The position numbers and the translations under genes were made by a program. Shown in pieces: positions 34,251 to 47,331 of a stretch of 64,000 nucleotides of DNA. The stretch's first letter is position 1, and the number at the start of each line of letters is the position of its first letter. Location: positions 4,037,001-4,101,000 of the forward strand of contig JACCIC010000003.1 in assembly GCA_018907035.1 (NCBI GenBank), given 5' to 3'. The notes under the pieces are model-generated. The model saw nothing but the letters and a program-made list of their open reading frames with translations, had not been told where the DNA came from and searched no databases. The stretch is from Sycobia sp. Sy_11 (lineage: Eukaryota; Arthropoda; Insecta; Hymenoptera; Epichrysomallidae).

Positions 34251-35808
34251 GGGCGAATCCTCTACAGTTCAGGGTATAACCATGCACACCGCTTAGAAGC
34301 GAAGTGTAACAACGAGGCGGTTTTCGTCGAAAAGAACAAAGACTATCTTTTTTGCCGCAGTCAAATTACACATCTGGATAGACGATCTCATAATTTCGTA
34401 CTTTATCAATCCGGTGATACAAGTTAATCTGAGGGAGAAAGAGAGGAGATAAACGTACTCGAGGAAATAAAAAAAATGCGAAAATGCTTAAATCTCTATC
34501 TTTTAGTTTATTACACGGATATATCCAAAGATTTATAAACTATAAGTTCAAAAATTCTGTTATAAATGTTAACTAAATTTGTATGATGGATATTCCAAAA
34601 TAACAGGATAAAAACTTTTTTAATATTTTTAAAATCATTCTACCCTCCTTACATAGGTCCGAATTATTAATTGTCTCTTTCTAGACAATAAATTACTCTA
34701 TTCAGATACTCGACCAAGAAGGGGTATCGAAATCTTAATTATGCAATCAATATAGATGCCTCGTACAACATTCGAATTAAACAGTCTTTTAAGGGGTGAG
34801 ATGCATCAGTTTATGGACTCGGCCAGTCCAATCGTTGTTTTCTTTCACAAATCAGCTAGGCTGGTTACACAGCATGTTTATTTTTTCTGTTGGCTGTTCA
34901 TAGTTGCAGTGCAGTTGGGATCAGACCTTAGTCACCTGGAACCACAAGATAGTGAGAAAGAGAGATAGAGAGAGAAAGGAGGAGAGGAAAAAAGGGAAAC
35001 CTGATCCGCGCCAGGTAAAGTCAATTGAGATGCTAATTCTCCTTCTTGTGAAAAGAGCGCACGGACAGCATTCCGCGGAACTGAAGCTCGCTTGTGCGAT
35101 ACTGGCAAGAAGAGCTTTTTTAAATACAGGCTAAAGCTTATATGAATAATTCAGCATGATGTATAAGTACTATCGAGATTCTTCAACTGAAGATTGTTTG
35201 CTGTTAGAATAATATTTGTATCTTATATAGACGAATATAATTTTCAAGATTTAAGAGAATAATGTTGACGTGAACCATTTTAACTTGATCTAAAGGACCT
35301 CGGTTGGAAACTATTTGTTCAAAATATCTTTCATAAAAATTGCAGTGAAATATTACAAAATGGATTATGTCAAAAGCAAATATTTTTAATACTTATAGGA
35401 ATCCGAAAAAAATTACATAAATTTAAAAATAATAAATTTTTATAGTCTATTAAAATTTACTGGATAAAGAGCAAATGTAAATTTAGCTAAGATGAACATA
35501 TGTAAGATATTGATACACTGCCAAGTTGCCAACGTTAACACAAATATTACTGTTCTGGGCTAGGCTGTTGAGGTTTAGGTCCAGCAGTATTTCTATTGAA
35601 GATTAACTACTACACTTATCTGTGAGATCACATTAGCAGTAGCCTCTTCTCTAGAAGTGCTGCCATTCCCACATGGGTTCGGAAGAATTATATGTCATCC
35701 CCTGAAAATAAGTCATCGATGGTAGCATATTGGGATTTGTATATTTTTCTGAAAAATGCGAATCGTGTAAATACTACATGCTAGTGTTCATCGGTTATTA
35801 AGCAACAT
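34251..35808. other. Mostly AT-rich, nothing recognised
   Basis: No convincing gene. A purine-rich patch (GAGAAAGAGAGATAGAGAG) lies near 34953-34985. Confidence 0.55.
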
Positions 35809-36222
35809 TTAATTTCGATGATCTTGACAAGAATGGAAATTCAAAAGACAGGTAGGGAGTCTCCCGCAGTTTGCATTCCTTTTGTATTCCAAAAAAATCT
35901 CAGCCCTCCTTCTGAAAAACTGTACTAGATTCTGGTCATCATGATCAGATAGTGAATTGTAGCCGATAAACGATACGTTGATAAATTTTTTCATGGATAC
36001 GGTGTATATTAACTGCATAGTCAATTGACTATTCGCAATTATGAAGTTCAATCGACCAGTTTTTCGTAATCTGTCCCTTGGTTGGCGGTGAATCTCACAT
36101 GACCCGTCATTCTTCTGAGAAACTTTACTTAAGTTAACGCTATTAGAAATGTTTAGTTTTTCAAAATGTCTGGTTTTACAATATGATCCAAGTGTATATA
36201 AAAATTCATGTATACCAAGTTG
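35809..36222 (-). other. Unidentified 137-codon open frame
   Basis: On the minus strand no stop occurs between TAA at 36223-36225 and TAA at 35809-35811. The sequence is mixed and protein-like: it contains LGIHEFLYTLGSYCKTRHFE, DGSCEIHRQPRDRLRKTGRL, MKKFINVSFIGYNSLSDHDD and NLVQFFRRRAEIFLEYKRN. The first in-frame ATG comes late, just before QLIYTV, so it would be an exon or a 5'-truncated gene. In DNA of this AT content such a run is uncommon; a rough estimate is well under one expected by chance in 64 kb. No conserved domain recognised. It could be an unrecognised transposon ORF, an exon, or chance. Confidence 0.35.
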
Positions 36223-36225
36223 TTA

Positions 36226-37129
36226 AGTAAATAAAAGATTCTACCAAAGTCGCTAATGCTCGGTATTAGTTATCTCCACAGACTGATAATATTAACACAA
36301 ATATGCCTCATAGTCACTGAATAATCTTTGTTTGACGTACACCATAACTATATATAGTCCATTTATAGTCATCGGTATGTACAAATTGAGAAATTCCATA
36401 CGTAATTCTATTCTTTTACTTGCAAACATACTTTGAAGTGTTAAGATCGTAAATTGTAAGAAATGATTATTTATGATTGCCAATCGATAATTTATGAATT
36501 TTCATACTTTTGACACATCATTTGCTCTTACCATGCATATTTTCATCCATTTGCTGGCTACACTACCGAGCCAAAGTAATGATGATGGACCTTGCTTGAA
36601 AACTACTTGATTAAATGATTCCAAATTTCAAAACATTAGTGCATATCAAAATAGGTAATAAATAATCGGTTTATAAATATCGAAAATGTAGTAGGTTTCA
36701 GCTGGAAGGATTTCGTTTCAATTTCAAGAAAATCTCAACATTTTCACTAAAATATGAAAGTGTTAAGACGCTTTATGTGTTCCTGAATATTAATCATGTA
36801 AGTGATATACTATTCTCCAAATAAAGAGAGATATTAAGTATTTTGATTTTAATATAGTTATGATAAGATGTGCATCGCTAAATAGTCTGGCAGAGATCGC
36901 ATACGAAAAATGTTCTGAAAGACTGGAAGCAATACTAAAATAAATATATAACATGCCAAAGGGATTAGCAGTAAAGAGGTAATAACTTCAATGAGAAAGT
37001 ATCAAAAAATTGTTAGTAATGTAAAAAATTGAATTTTTATATTACTTCATGCATATTTCCTTTTATCAGTAATAAAATACAATTATATATTTGATAATAT
37101 AGAGGATCCATAAAATCGCTCGAATAATT
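36226..37129. other. AT-rich stretch, nothing recognised
   Basis: AT-rich; no feature recognised. Confidence 0.6.
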
Positions 37130-37600
37130 TCTGATTCGAAATCCATCATGTGCTTCAAGTACTCGCTGCGTTATAAGTTCGCAGCTGAATACGCGAGACG
37201 AGCAATTGAGCGAGCGCGAATAAGCACCGAGACCGACTAATCGAGGGCTCTTTCGACCTCTGATTATGATTAATCAGCGGCACGTTACTCGAACTCTTGG
37301 TCCGAATAATTTTGCCCCGCGGATGCAGGCAATGAGGATCAATGGTAGGGGGACGGAAGGAAGGGTGGAAGAAAAGAAATTTGAGACGACTTATGAGGGA
37401 TCGTTCGTGCTGTGATTAATGCGTGCGATCGCGCGTGCTTGCTCGCCGATGAGCTCGCCTTCTTCTTGCCTCATTCCTCTTTAGATGCTAGTGCGCACGC
37501 GCAAGCGGGCAAGTTTTGAGTTTCACGGTTGATGGATCGGACGCTGTTGAACCAGTTGGATTTCTTTTAATGGTGTGATTTCGGTGGGTAAGCGAATTAC
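37130..37600. promoter_or_regulatory. CpG-rich islet
   Basis: Short GC-richer block with CTAATCGAGG, GATTATGATTAATCAGC and GTGATTAATGCG (three TTAATC-type words at about 37217, 37260 and 37413) and AGCTCGCC repeats. Homeodomain-like sites are plausible but unproven. Confidence 0.3.
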
Positions 37601-39529
37601 AAATTATCATCGGCAATTATTTGTACAGTGTTTAATAAGGGGTATAGTTTCAAAAAGATATGTTAGAAAGCGTAGTTATTTAAAGAAGTGAAATTTATAA
37701 GAAACTTTTAATATGTCTACAAGACCTTCTATTTATAAGTAATTGGTTTACCGAATCACAAAGTTAAGAATGAAGAATTAATGTCATGTACTAAGGATTG
37801 ATCCATTAATCCACCTGTAAAAATACGTTTAAAAATTATGTGAAGAAAATTAATAAATGTTGAAAGTGAAAAATGCATCACTCGATCTCTAAATTTAATT
37901 GTCAAAGAATTGATAAGAAAGAATGGTTATAAATTGATTAAAATTATCTACGGAAATAAATTTCCAAAAGATTCTTTAATACAAGCTCTTGAAATTGCAA
38001 ATAAAATAAAGACTAAAACTTTTAGTATGATTCTATGTTCAATTATCGAGTTACTCGTTAGTACGAGACGAATGGAACCAGTTACCGATTAACATCGGTA
38101 TTTTCATATAAAACTGTTTAAAAACGTTTTTAATTATAAAAATGTGTGTATATAATTGATTTAGTTACGGAAAATGGATCATCAGTCATCCAGATAATGA
38201 ACTGCATTAATAAAACGTAATGTATAAATAATCTAGTATTGGAAACAATGAGATTAAATTTTATTGGACACTGATCGTTCTACATCAAAATTAATCCACA
38301 GATTATTTTTTACACTTTTCATGCTCGAAACGCAAATGACACAGCAGTTCCTCACTTTGCACTCTTATGCAGACGGTAAGTCTTTCCTAAATAATCTATT
38401 ACTTTTCGTACGATGACTGTTAACACTGTTAAGCACACATATTATCGAGCATCAATGTTCTTATGCATAAAAAATTATTCAAAATAAAATTAGACTTTCA
38501 TAATGGTCACGGCGAACTAATCACTAGTAATAGAACTTTTCTAACAAGACCACAGGTCAAAACATTTTGTTGTCACTTGGTTATTGACTTACATATAGTC
38601 TCATTTCTGTCAACTTAAATGTTTCTTACAAGCGTGGCTTCATCAGTAAGGTACTGGTAGGCCAGCGTTAGAAACTCGGAACACAAATTTATCCTTTTAT
38701 TTGTGTAAATTAAAATTAAAGAATGTTAGCCTTAAACCAACAAGGATAGAGTTGTTTTATCGATGACTAGTTTCAAGTTATTGAATTTAATGATTACTTT
38801 CAACAAAGATTAAATTAATAAATATACTTAATATCTCCTCGCTAGTGCTTTATTATCAATGTGAAAAAGATATTTTAAGACTTATGTAGCGACAAAAAGG
38901 TCAGTCAGTTCATGTTGATAGTTTTGGTGAAACACACAAATGTTTATGGTGAAGATTCTTTGCACCATGCCTGAAATATTTTGTACCGGAAAAGAAAAAC
39001 AGTTATGTAATTTATCACCATATAGATAACGGAAGTCTGTCTGTTTAAACAGAAAATGTTTAATATTACATATTTAAAATAATTTTTCTATATTTTTTCA
39101 GCTTATTTCAACTAATTTTTTGTCAACTATATTTCAGTTGATATTTTAGTACTTATGTCGTTATTAACTAACTGTATATGTGGACCGTTGTAATTTTCGC
39201 ATGTCTATTCGATGTTTATTTAGTTTAAATATATCCTTTTACTAACAATATTCTTCTTTTCATATAATAAATTTCTAAGAAATTTTATTCATTCAAGTTG
39301 CATAAAAAATGAAAAGAAAATTGTAAATTTTAAAAGACTGAATGCAAGATTTATCGACAGAATGAAGCAGTAAATAGTTTGAAATTATTTTAGACCAATT
39401 ATTCCGACAATAATCTAGCTCAATAAATTTAAATGTATAATAATATTAAATATCTGGTACGAAATAAAATTATTCTCCTCATTAGAAATAAACTCTCACG
39501 CTTCGTGTACGCGCTTGTAATTCCTTATA
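37601..39529. other. AT-rich stretch, nothing recognised
   Basis: Long AT-rich region; the 60-codon frame at 37910-38092 has no recognisable motif. No transposon was recognised. Confidence 0.55.
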
Positions 39530-39847
39530 TGTTCTTTCATGCGCCACGTCGAGGCTACGAGGTAGAACAGCGCGCCGTCGCTGAAATTATGCATTAAACC
39601 AAGCGTGTTCGCATATATACGTATAACGATCGTCTCCTCCTTTATTTCACCGCTGCTCAAACAGCAATTTCCTCCCTCCCGGCTTATTGTTACTCCACCC
39701 CTAGCACTTTCTATAAACCAACTGCGAGAAAATCTGCTCGCCCGGGCGATCTCGGCCCTTTTAACTCTTAAACTCGCACGTTTTATTCCTCCGTGCGTTA
39801 TTGTGCAGCGAGGCCAAGGCTTGTAATTTGCAAGTCTTTACCGACGA

Positions 39848-39857
39848 GCGCATGCGC
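39848..39857. promoter_or_regulatory. NRF-1/Ewg-type palindrome
   Basis: GCGCATGCGC, followed by GCGCTC. It is the ten-base core of the NRF-1 consensus; occupancy is inferred. Confidence 0.4.
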
Positions 39858-39893
39858 GCGCTCCGATCTGCTTTATGCGCTTTTGGACCGACC

Positions 39894-39918
39894 GAGAGAG
39901 AGAGAGAGAGAGAGAGAG
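39894..39918. repeat. (GA)n microsatellite
   Basis: 25 bp of GA inside a CpG-rich island. Confidence 0.95.
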
Positions 39919-40050
39919 CAACAGCGAAAGCACATCGTAAAATGAGCTTTTACAGCGTACGCGCGCGCGCTCCCCTTCGTAAATTGAACCGAAAATTTTT
40001 GTTTCCCAATGGCCCCGCTTACATCGAAGAACTTGATATTTATTATTAAG

Positions 40051-41379
40051 TACCTTGACTTGTTTCTGCTACTTTATCGCTGTAACACCGGAATCAAACG
40101 AACAAGTTGGCGAAATAATAATAAGGGAATACCGTGATGAGAGTGTTCGAGGTAGGTGTTATTTGTCCATTGTGCCGTTATATACAGTTATAATGGATGT
40201 ATAGAAAAAGAATAACTTCATTGGTAAAACGTGGTAATGGGATTTGTTTAAAATTAACTATCAATCTAATTGCTTCTTATGCAGTTTTCTGTTATTGACA
40301 GCTGAATGTTCAACGTATAAAAGGTAAGAGTTTTGGTTATATAATGGACGAAATGAAGAAAATATATAAATGTTAATTGTCCTTCCTAATTGCATTTACT
40401 TTTCCTCTTCTTCGGAATTCATACTGTTAATAAACAACTTGTACAAATGAAAATTTATTAATGAAGATAAAGTATTTTCTACGTTGAAGCGTATACCCAA
40501 GTTGCAAATACCGTATGATCCGTCACCCATTTCTTCCTTTTTTGACAAAGGCTGCATTTCCTTAGTTTTGAATTACTGAAAATTCAATGAATCTTATTTT
40601 TGGACATACTAAAATTGTACTATAAATCTATTATATCGATAGTCCTTTAGAAATACCACTGAATTTTTATATTTCTAGATGATGCATTCAAAATCATAGT
40701 CGTTTAACCCTACAAATTCACAATTCTAGCAATAGTAATCTCTCGAAATTGGTACCACATCGCAACATTTGAATTCCTATCATAAGCTAATTTGAATTCG
40801 TTTTTGATTTTTTCAAGTTTTTGCATTTTGCGTTCTTTAAATTTTATTTCGATCTACCAATGTATTTAATTAAATTTTAGTACAAGCAAGCTTTAGATGT
40901 ATTGTTTTTCTAAAATTAACTATCAGTTTGCATGTAATATCTTGAATGTCGAAAAAATTCCAATAGAATTTGGCAGCTCTGTTACGAATACCCAGGAAAA
41001 ACTTTTAGCATTCAAGAGTAAATTTAAAAATAGGTTAGTATAATTTATTAAAGGTTTTACAGCTTAAAATTATGCTGAAATTGATATGCATTATGAGCAA
41101 CAGATCTCATATATGATAAAATGTATAATAATTGCTTTTAATATAAGCTAATGGTTACGCCGATGACCTAAAAGTTTTTCGCCTTATAAATTTATGATAT
41201 AAACTAACTATATCCTGATATATCGTTTGCCGATCTTACAGTTATACTTATTAAATGAATGCTTTCGAACAACAATGATCAATCTCTCACGGACTTCAAG
41301 GCGAATCTGAATCGACCAGGATTTCCTATCTACAATCTGCTTTGGTTCTACTATTCAATCTATTACATATGCTCGCATG
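40051..41379. other. AT-rich stretch, nothing recognised
   Basis: AT-rich; no gene or transposon recognised. Confidence 0.6.
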
Positions 41380-41610
41380 TTAGAAAGAATCGTCGTCGCC
41401 GCCGCGGTGCAAGCTTCGTCGCCTAATTAATTAGCAAAATTAATCTCTCGCCAGCGGGATACAGAGGCCTCCGATAAAGCAGACATATCCAGGTGTATAT
41501 ATTGCCGCGTTCCAAATAGAATATTAATCCAATATACCGTCATATTGCTCCCATAAATAGACGCAGGCTCGTCGCGCTATCGCGCGTTAAATTTTCCTCA
41601 TCTTCTTTTT
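41380..41610. promoter_or_regulatory. Islet with TAAT cluster
   Basis: GC-rich block (GTCGTCGCCGCCGCGG near 41392) followed at 41421-41444 by GCCTAATTAATTAGC and then AAAATTAAT. This matches the motif at 15417-15436 except for a 4-bp ATTA insertion and one substitution. Four to five homeodomain cores in 24 bp suggest a homeodomain-dimer or enhancer site. Confidence 0.45.
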
Positions 41611-41677
41611 CGATGCGATACTCTATATCTTGATTTTTTTTTGCAGCCACGACGGAAATTCCAGTTTGCAAAATGTC

Positions 41678-41701
41678 ATATATATATATATATATATATA
41701 T
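41678..41701. repeat. Short (TA)n microsatellite
   Basis: 24 bp of alternating A and T. Confidence 0.95.
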
Positions 41702-42309
41702 CAGTCTAGTACGCTTCAAGAACGCAAAAAGATAAGATTGCGAATGGAGTTAATTTGTCGCTTCGCACTTGCCACAAACTGTTCGTAAAATACGGAGAAT
41801 TAAGTGACTAGTAGAGACTTTGGCATATTATAGAACTCGATTATAAAGACAAAATCTTTTTATTCATATTTTAATTGAATTTTATATCGCGATATCTATA
41901 TAAAACACAGATATCGAGAAATAAAATTGTACAGCTCCGCGAAAATTATGCGTTATTATTAAAAGACGAAATTTCGCCTTCGTTATTTTTTAAAGCCTCC
42001 CTCGATACCAAGAAGGTAGACGGCTGGATAACGCAGTTTCCCCCAGCAATATATACATTAGACTGCATTAAAGGTTTAATATTCGCTGTGAGAAACGCCG
42101 TGGCTTCCATAGGATTTTTAAGCCTTAATTAAATAAATAATAATTGGACGAAGCTGAACTTATCCGGCCCCGGCGACTGGCATCGATATATATTAAAGTA
42201 TTCAAAGTTTTATATATATAAACACCAAACGATAAGGACAAGGATCTCAACTCGATCGCGCTGTATTGCGTATCTGTTTATCAGATTTTAATTTATTCAG
42301 GGAGCATCT
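41702..42309. other. Mixed stretch, nothing recognised
   Basis: An 85-codon plus-strand frame (41875-42132) has mixed composition but no recognisable domain. Otherwise nothing. Confidence 0.5.
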
Positions 42310-43190
42310 TTTTTTATCAAGCGCCTCACCCACTTGGCCACAATTCTCCCTCTCTCTCTCTCTCTCCCCACTCTCTCTCCATTTTCCCTCCAATGGCAAA
42401 GTAGCTGTAAAAATTGCGCACAATTAACGATGGACTTTTGGCGAATCCTTCGAAATTGCATGCGTATATAAATGCAATTACCATGATCGCGACGATTCCA
42501 CCAATTACCGCGCCAGGAGACGCAACAACTCGTTTCCATGCGGGACTACTATACAGTCTGGAAGCTCGCGACTGGCGGTGCAGGCGTATAACTATATATA
42601 TTGGTGACGATATAATACGTCTATATAAGCTAACGCACCGCGTGAGTCGTGTCATATTTATACCGATGCCCGCGATAAATTCGCGAATACTAGAGGGGCA
42701 AAGCGAGGAAGAGAAGAAAGAAATCGTAACGAGAACGCCAAGTCGTTCGCGAGGTGCATATATATATATATATAGAAACGTGTACGCAGCCTTGATGGCC
42801 CGTCGTCGTAAATACACGGCGAAGGGACGCGAGGGAGAGGATAGGACTGAAGGAGCGAGAAGCGCGCTGAAATTAATGGGAGGTAAGAGCGTAGGTGCGC
42901 CGTCGGCCCAGCCGCCGCGGCCGCGCACGCGCCGTCTTATTGTGCGCCCCGGTCGCGACTCACGCTCGGCTCGTATACGCGGCGCGAGGCACCCCTCTGA
43001 TTTCTATACTGCCGCTGCCGCCCGCGCCGCACGAGCCCAAGCCTTTGGACGTTTGTATTTCTCATCTACCAGTTTCGCCACCCACGCTACCACGACGACA
43101 ACGACCGACTTCCTCTCTTTCTTTCACTCTCTCTTTCGATCGCGCTGGCTCTGCCGCGAATGGGCTGGAAGTTTGTCAATTGTGGATTTT
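42310..43190. promoter_or_regulatory. CpG-rich island
   Basis: CpG-rich from about 42640, most strongly at 42880-43040. The 271-codon plus-strand frame (42414-43229) crosses a (TA)n at 42758-42774, is Arg/Ala/Thr-rich at its end and is opposed by a 200-codon frame on the other strand, so it is not accepted as a gene. Possible promoter or enhancer. Confidence 0.35.
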
Positions 43191-43449
43191 CATCTAGACT
43201 TAGATTCTTTAAAAATAACCCAAAAGTAAAAATGACATTCTAGAAAATGCATTCAGATGCTTGTCAAAAATTTCATTAAATAATGGGAGGGCTAAATTCC
43301 ACGTGACTTTAATCATGTTATGAAAATCATTGCATCAAAGATGTTTTTCGTATATAAGTTCGATAATTATGTTATTCTTTTCATTTCTCGTACATGTAAT
43401 TAAATGAATTATTGATGATTTGATATATAATTAAACGCTTTCTTACTTT

Positions 43450-44130
43450 TTGACAATGTCAGCTTTGTTAGAAACTAGCCGATCTTATTATTTATTTGTA
43501 AATCTGGATGGATTTGAATTAAATACTCTTGCATTCGAACAGGGTGAGTGTGACTATGATGTAGTAGTGTCGTTGGTATGCGGAGCAAGGGCTATTGGTA
43601 TTGAAGCCTCGTGGTACATTGAAAATTACATAACTAGTGCATGTAACTTGATGAACATCATGATCGCTGGTGACATTCCAGCTGCGTAGGTTTAACCTAG
43701 GATAACTCAAAAATCAAAATCGAAATCGTCATCATGGACATATCCACGTCACCACGACCAAAGAAGGCTACAGAAGTGCGCATTCGTGTCAATGCCACGA
43801 TTTCCTTGACTTCGATGGAATGGTATACCACAAGATGTAAAGCATAGCTGACATAATAAGAAAAGAGAATTCTGAGGATGTCTTACATGGTTTTTGGTGC
43901 AAGTGAATGGAATTATGATTATCAAATAATTGATCTCACTTGGTGAATGTGAAACCAAAGATCTCTGATGTAGTAGACCCTTTCTACTGCTGACAGTGCA
44001 ATACCTCATTGTATGTTCTATAGCTATAACATAAAGAGCATATGGAAGCAATGCGATCTCACACAAAAGTGCTGCTGAATTATGGCTGCTTCGAAAGCTG
44101 ATTTAAAATCGTTTTATAAAGATCCTTTTT
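43450..44130 (+). mobile_element. Decayed mariner (SETMAR-type) transposase remnant
   Basis: The clearest block, at 43746-43823, is TSPRPKKATEVRIRVNA followed, one frame over, by FLDFDGMVYHKM. In mariner transposases this is the 'SSPRPKKAR...FFDFDGIVHHEF' segment between the first and second catalytic Asp. Just upstream NIMIAGDIP (about 43655) occupies the 'ITGDETW' position, keeping that Asp but losing Glu-Thr-Trp. Weak matches to the later part run to about 44130, and no terminal repeats were found. The sequence differs from the remnant at 5.5 kb, so two mariner lineages are present. Stops and at least one frameshift make it inactive. The part before 43600 is assigned with low confidence. 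Confidence 0.7.
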
Positions 44131-45290
44131 TTTTAATTTTCCAATAATGAGTATGTATCGTATGAGAGTATATAACGAAAATAATGTGCGAAGTCATAGC
44201 TATATTGATATGAAGACAATAATGATTCTAACACTCCAGTTACGCTATTTTGTATTGGCTAAATGTCGGATACTCTTCTAATAGATCTCTAAAATAACTG
44301 GATTTGTATTTTACACAAAAGTATATTTGTATCTTTGTTGTTTTTTAATTTTTGTAATTTACTTTCATAAAAAACTGTCCTTTACTCATCACATTATATA
44401 TACATTCAGTAGTATTAAAATTTATATGCACACTTCTTTCGAATAAGTTTCCGAATGGCTTCACAAACTCGTTGTAGAGTATTGCAAATGTGGGATGGAA
44501 TTCTTGTATCTGAGTGAAATTTAATTTGGAAAAAACAGCGATGGTTATTCTTGGAAATAAAGCCTATATTTTTCTATATATTTCTGTTTCTGCTAGGCAT
44601 AGAAGTTGGAATAAGCAAGACAAAAACCATAAAAACGGATTAAAATAAATAAAGTAAAATAAGAACTGGTTTAAGTCATTGTTACTGCTATATTTTAATT
44701 GTAGATTTAAATAAGCGTTAGTACTGTAAATTAATAAAATTTTAATACGTGAGTTGGATACTTTTATGATATTATTCAAATGAGAAGTCATATTACGCTT
44801 CATAAATCAGGATCAAATTCTCAATCAATTTATTATATGTGCCACTATATGACAACATGTTTTGCTTTACATTTACTACAGAATAAGTAACTTACTTAAT
44901 CATTTAGAAACAATTTTTCTTTTATAAAGTAAATACTGCTACTACTATGAAGTCAAAATTTAATATTTGAATTCAACTTTCCGACATGTTTACCCTTCAT
45001 TTTCTATCCTTCTTAGTCTTAAATTCTCGATTTTTCGAAAATTGATTTTACAACTTATTCGCTTGTTAATAGACACAACCACTACTTATCTTATTAGTTG
45101 TACTTGATTTTTGCAATTTAATTTCATAACTAACGTATCTTCTTATATTAATAACTATTTTTATTTAGATTTGTAACTTTCAGAAGGATTAGCATGCAAT
45201 ACTATCGCTTTTATCTTGCGTTGCGAGATGAGCTTACCTTCTGCAAGAGCGTGACTTCAACCGATTCATACTTTCATGATTTTGCACGCG
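44131..45290. other. AT-rich stretch, nothing recognised
   Basis: AT-rich; no gene or repeat family recognised. Confidence 0.6.
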
Positions 45291-45340
45291 CTTTATCAAA
45301 TCGTGTGTGATTGTATACTGCATATGATTCGAAAGTAACA

Positions 45341-45346
45341 GAGAGC

Positions 45347-45380
<34 letters not shown>
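45341..45380. repeat. (GA)n microsatellite
   Basis: About 40 bp of GA with a few interruptions. Confidence 0.95.
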
Positions 45381-45381
<1 letters not shown>

Positions 45382-45692
45382 TGGTTGCAAACTACTTTAC
45401 GGCGACGCGGGCTATTAATAAATGCCAGATTTTAGTTTCTTATTTTACATATACGGAGGCGTCTACTCCCTCGTATCTTCTCGTCCAGCTTCATAACGGA
45501 GCAATAATAATACTTGCAACTTCGACTCCCAGCACCTTTTTGAATGACCCTGCGCGCATCCCATAGTATCGAGCAGCATTTGCATATCGAAATCGTTAAG
45601 TGCGACTGCGCGTGGAAAGGACTAGAATCTTCTAATAATAGCTCTAGCCGGGCATTTTACTCGCGGCGAACGAGTGATTCGAACGTGTACGC

Positions 45693-45694
<2 letters not shown>

Positions 45695-45745
<51 letters not shown>
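45695..45745. repeat. (TA)n microsatellite
   Basis: 51 bp of alternating T and A. Confidence 0.97.
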
Positions 45746-45748
<3 letters not shown>

Positions 45749-45842
45749 TATGTATAAATTTCCAATGCGTAAGTCGTGTCGCCGAACGAGCTCATTTTTT
45801 TATATACCAGTCTTCTGAATATGTATACTCGCGTTGAACGGG

Positions 45843-45844
<2 letters not shown>

Positions 45845-45928
<84 letters not shown>
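45845..45928. repeat. Split (AT)n microsatellite
   Basis: (AT)20 at 45845-45884, a GTATGTATGTATAA interruption, then (TA)15 at 45899-45928. Confidence 0.96.
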
Positions 45929-45929
<1 letters not shown>

Positions 45930-46510
45930 CGATAAGTGTAAACTCCGATCATAAAAGTGGAATCAAAATTATGCTCCTTGGCGCGCGCAGGCAGTCTTCT
46001 TCAATTTACTTATACGCGGCCTCGAGCACGGAATTCGAGCACAGTGTCGATATTATTGCCATATGCAAGCACAATCTGAAAAAAGAGAGTAAAGTGCGGA
46101 TGATGGCGCGGTTGGTCACAAAGTTTGTATGTTGCGCGACAGTGGACGACTATATTTTACATGCATATAGACACACACGGGTTTTTTCAAGTGAAGCAGA
46201 CCAAGGGTGAATTTTCTTGTCTTTTGTGCGCACGTGATTTTTTCTTTCGCCTTTGAGGCCACGGCGCTCGCGACGCGGCGTTCGCGTGCCCGGCCGCGTT
46301 ATACGCACGGCAGTTACGTAGGAAGTTTATGGCGTCAAATCAAAATAATCGTAACTGAATTTACCTCTTCGGCGGGCCACGAATGCGACAATTCATTGTC
46401 GAGCCGCGCATGTATATGTGCCCGAAGGGAGACAGGCGAATTAAAATGTGGTCTGGTATTTGCGCACATGCACGTGTTATATACGCGAAGCTGCTGAATA
46501 TATACGAGCC

Positions 46511-47197
46511 TAAGGTGTTCAAGCGATGTTTATTATTGGAATGCGTTTTATAACTAAAATATAACGTTTATTTTCTAGAACAAATTATATTTATAATCTC
46601 TCGCTTGGGATCTTTTTTCCGCGCGGATCCGGGAACGTTATTTCAGAATTTAGCGGGGCAATTAATAATATATATATTAAAACAGAATAAGAAGGTGGAG
46701 TCATACGGAATTTAAACTGTAGTCTGGCACTTTATATTCTAATTTCTGTTACTGTAAATATGACGCATAGATATTTATTATAATGTTCAAAAAATGTTCC
46801 AAAAATAGTTCCAAAAACCACTGAATTAGGAATGAAATTTGGACAAAAATATACTTTTAATAATGTAGAGTATGACACAAAAAATATGACCTTTTCTCTA
46901 GTAATGCATTCTAGAATCTGATCAGGTATATGATTAATTTTCTTTATTTATTTTTAGGAGCGACGAAAGAATTGATCCTAGTTTGGATTTGTTACACTAT
47001 TATTGGTATTTCCATTAGAGAATTAACTTGGTTTTTTAGATTTTGTTAGATTTAGCTAGTTAGTATCTAGACAGAATCTACTCAAAAAATCTAATTAGAA
47101 TTTAGGAACATTTATTTATTGTTCCAATTTTCTTTCCTTATCTCAGTAATGAATTTTTCAGCTCGTTGAACATAATTATTTTATACGTATATTTAAT

Positions 47198-47202
<5 letters not shown>
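46511..47202. other. AT-rich stretch, nothing recognised
   Basis: AT-rich; no gene recognised. Confidence 0.6.
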
Positions 47203-47249
<47 letters not shown>

Positions 47250-47282
47250 CGTATAATCTTTTAAAATAATTATGCAAATAAA

Positions 47283-47330
<48 letters not shown>
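47203..47330. repeat. Paired (TA)n microsatellites
   Basis: (TA)23 at 47203-47248 and (AT)22 at 47286-47330, separated by 37 bp. Confidence 0.97.

Positions 47331-47331
<1 letters not shown>

Larger units (their letters stand above)
39530..40050. promoter_or_regulatory. CpG-rich island with Ewg/NRF-1-type core
   Basis: CpG-rich with GCGCATGCGC at 39848-39857, a (GA)n at 39894-39918 and GCGCGCGCGC near 39960. Short frames here are compositional. Confidence 0.4.
45381..46510. promoter_or_regulatory. Patchy CpG-rich region with TA arrays
   Basis: Alternates CpG-rich segments (45560-45690, 45970-46060, 46240-46480) with three (TA)n arrays. Short frames of 61-96 codons are unremarkable. Regulatory role inferred from composition only. 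Confidence 0.3.

Noticed and set aside
42414..43229. 271-codon plus-strand open frame
   Set aside because: Contains a (TA)n read as YIYIY, ends in Arg/Ala/Thr-rich island sequence, and is opposed by a 200-codon minus frame. No recognisable domain.
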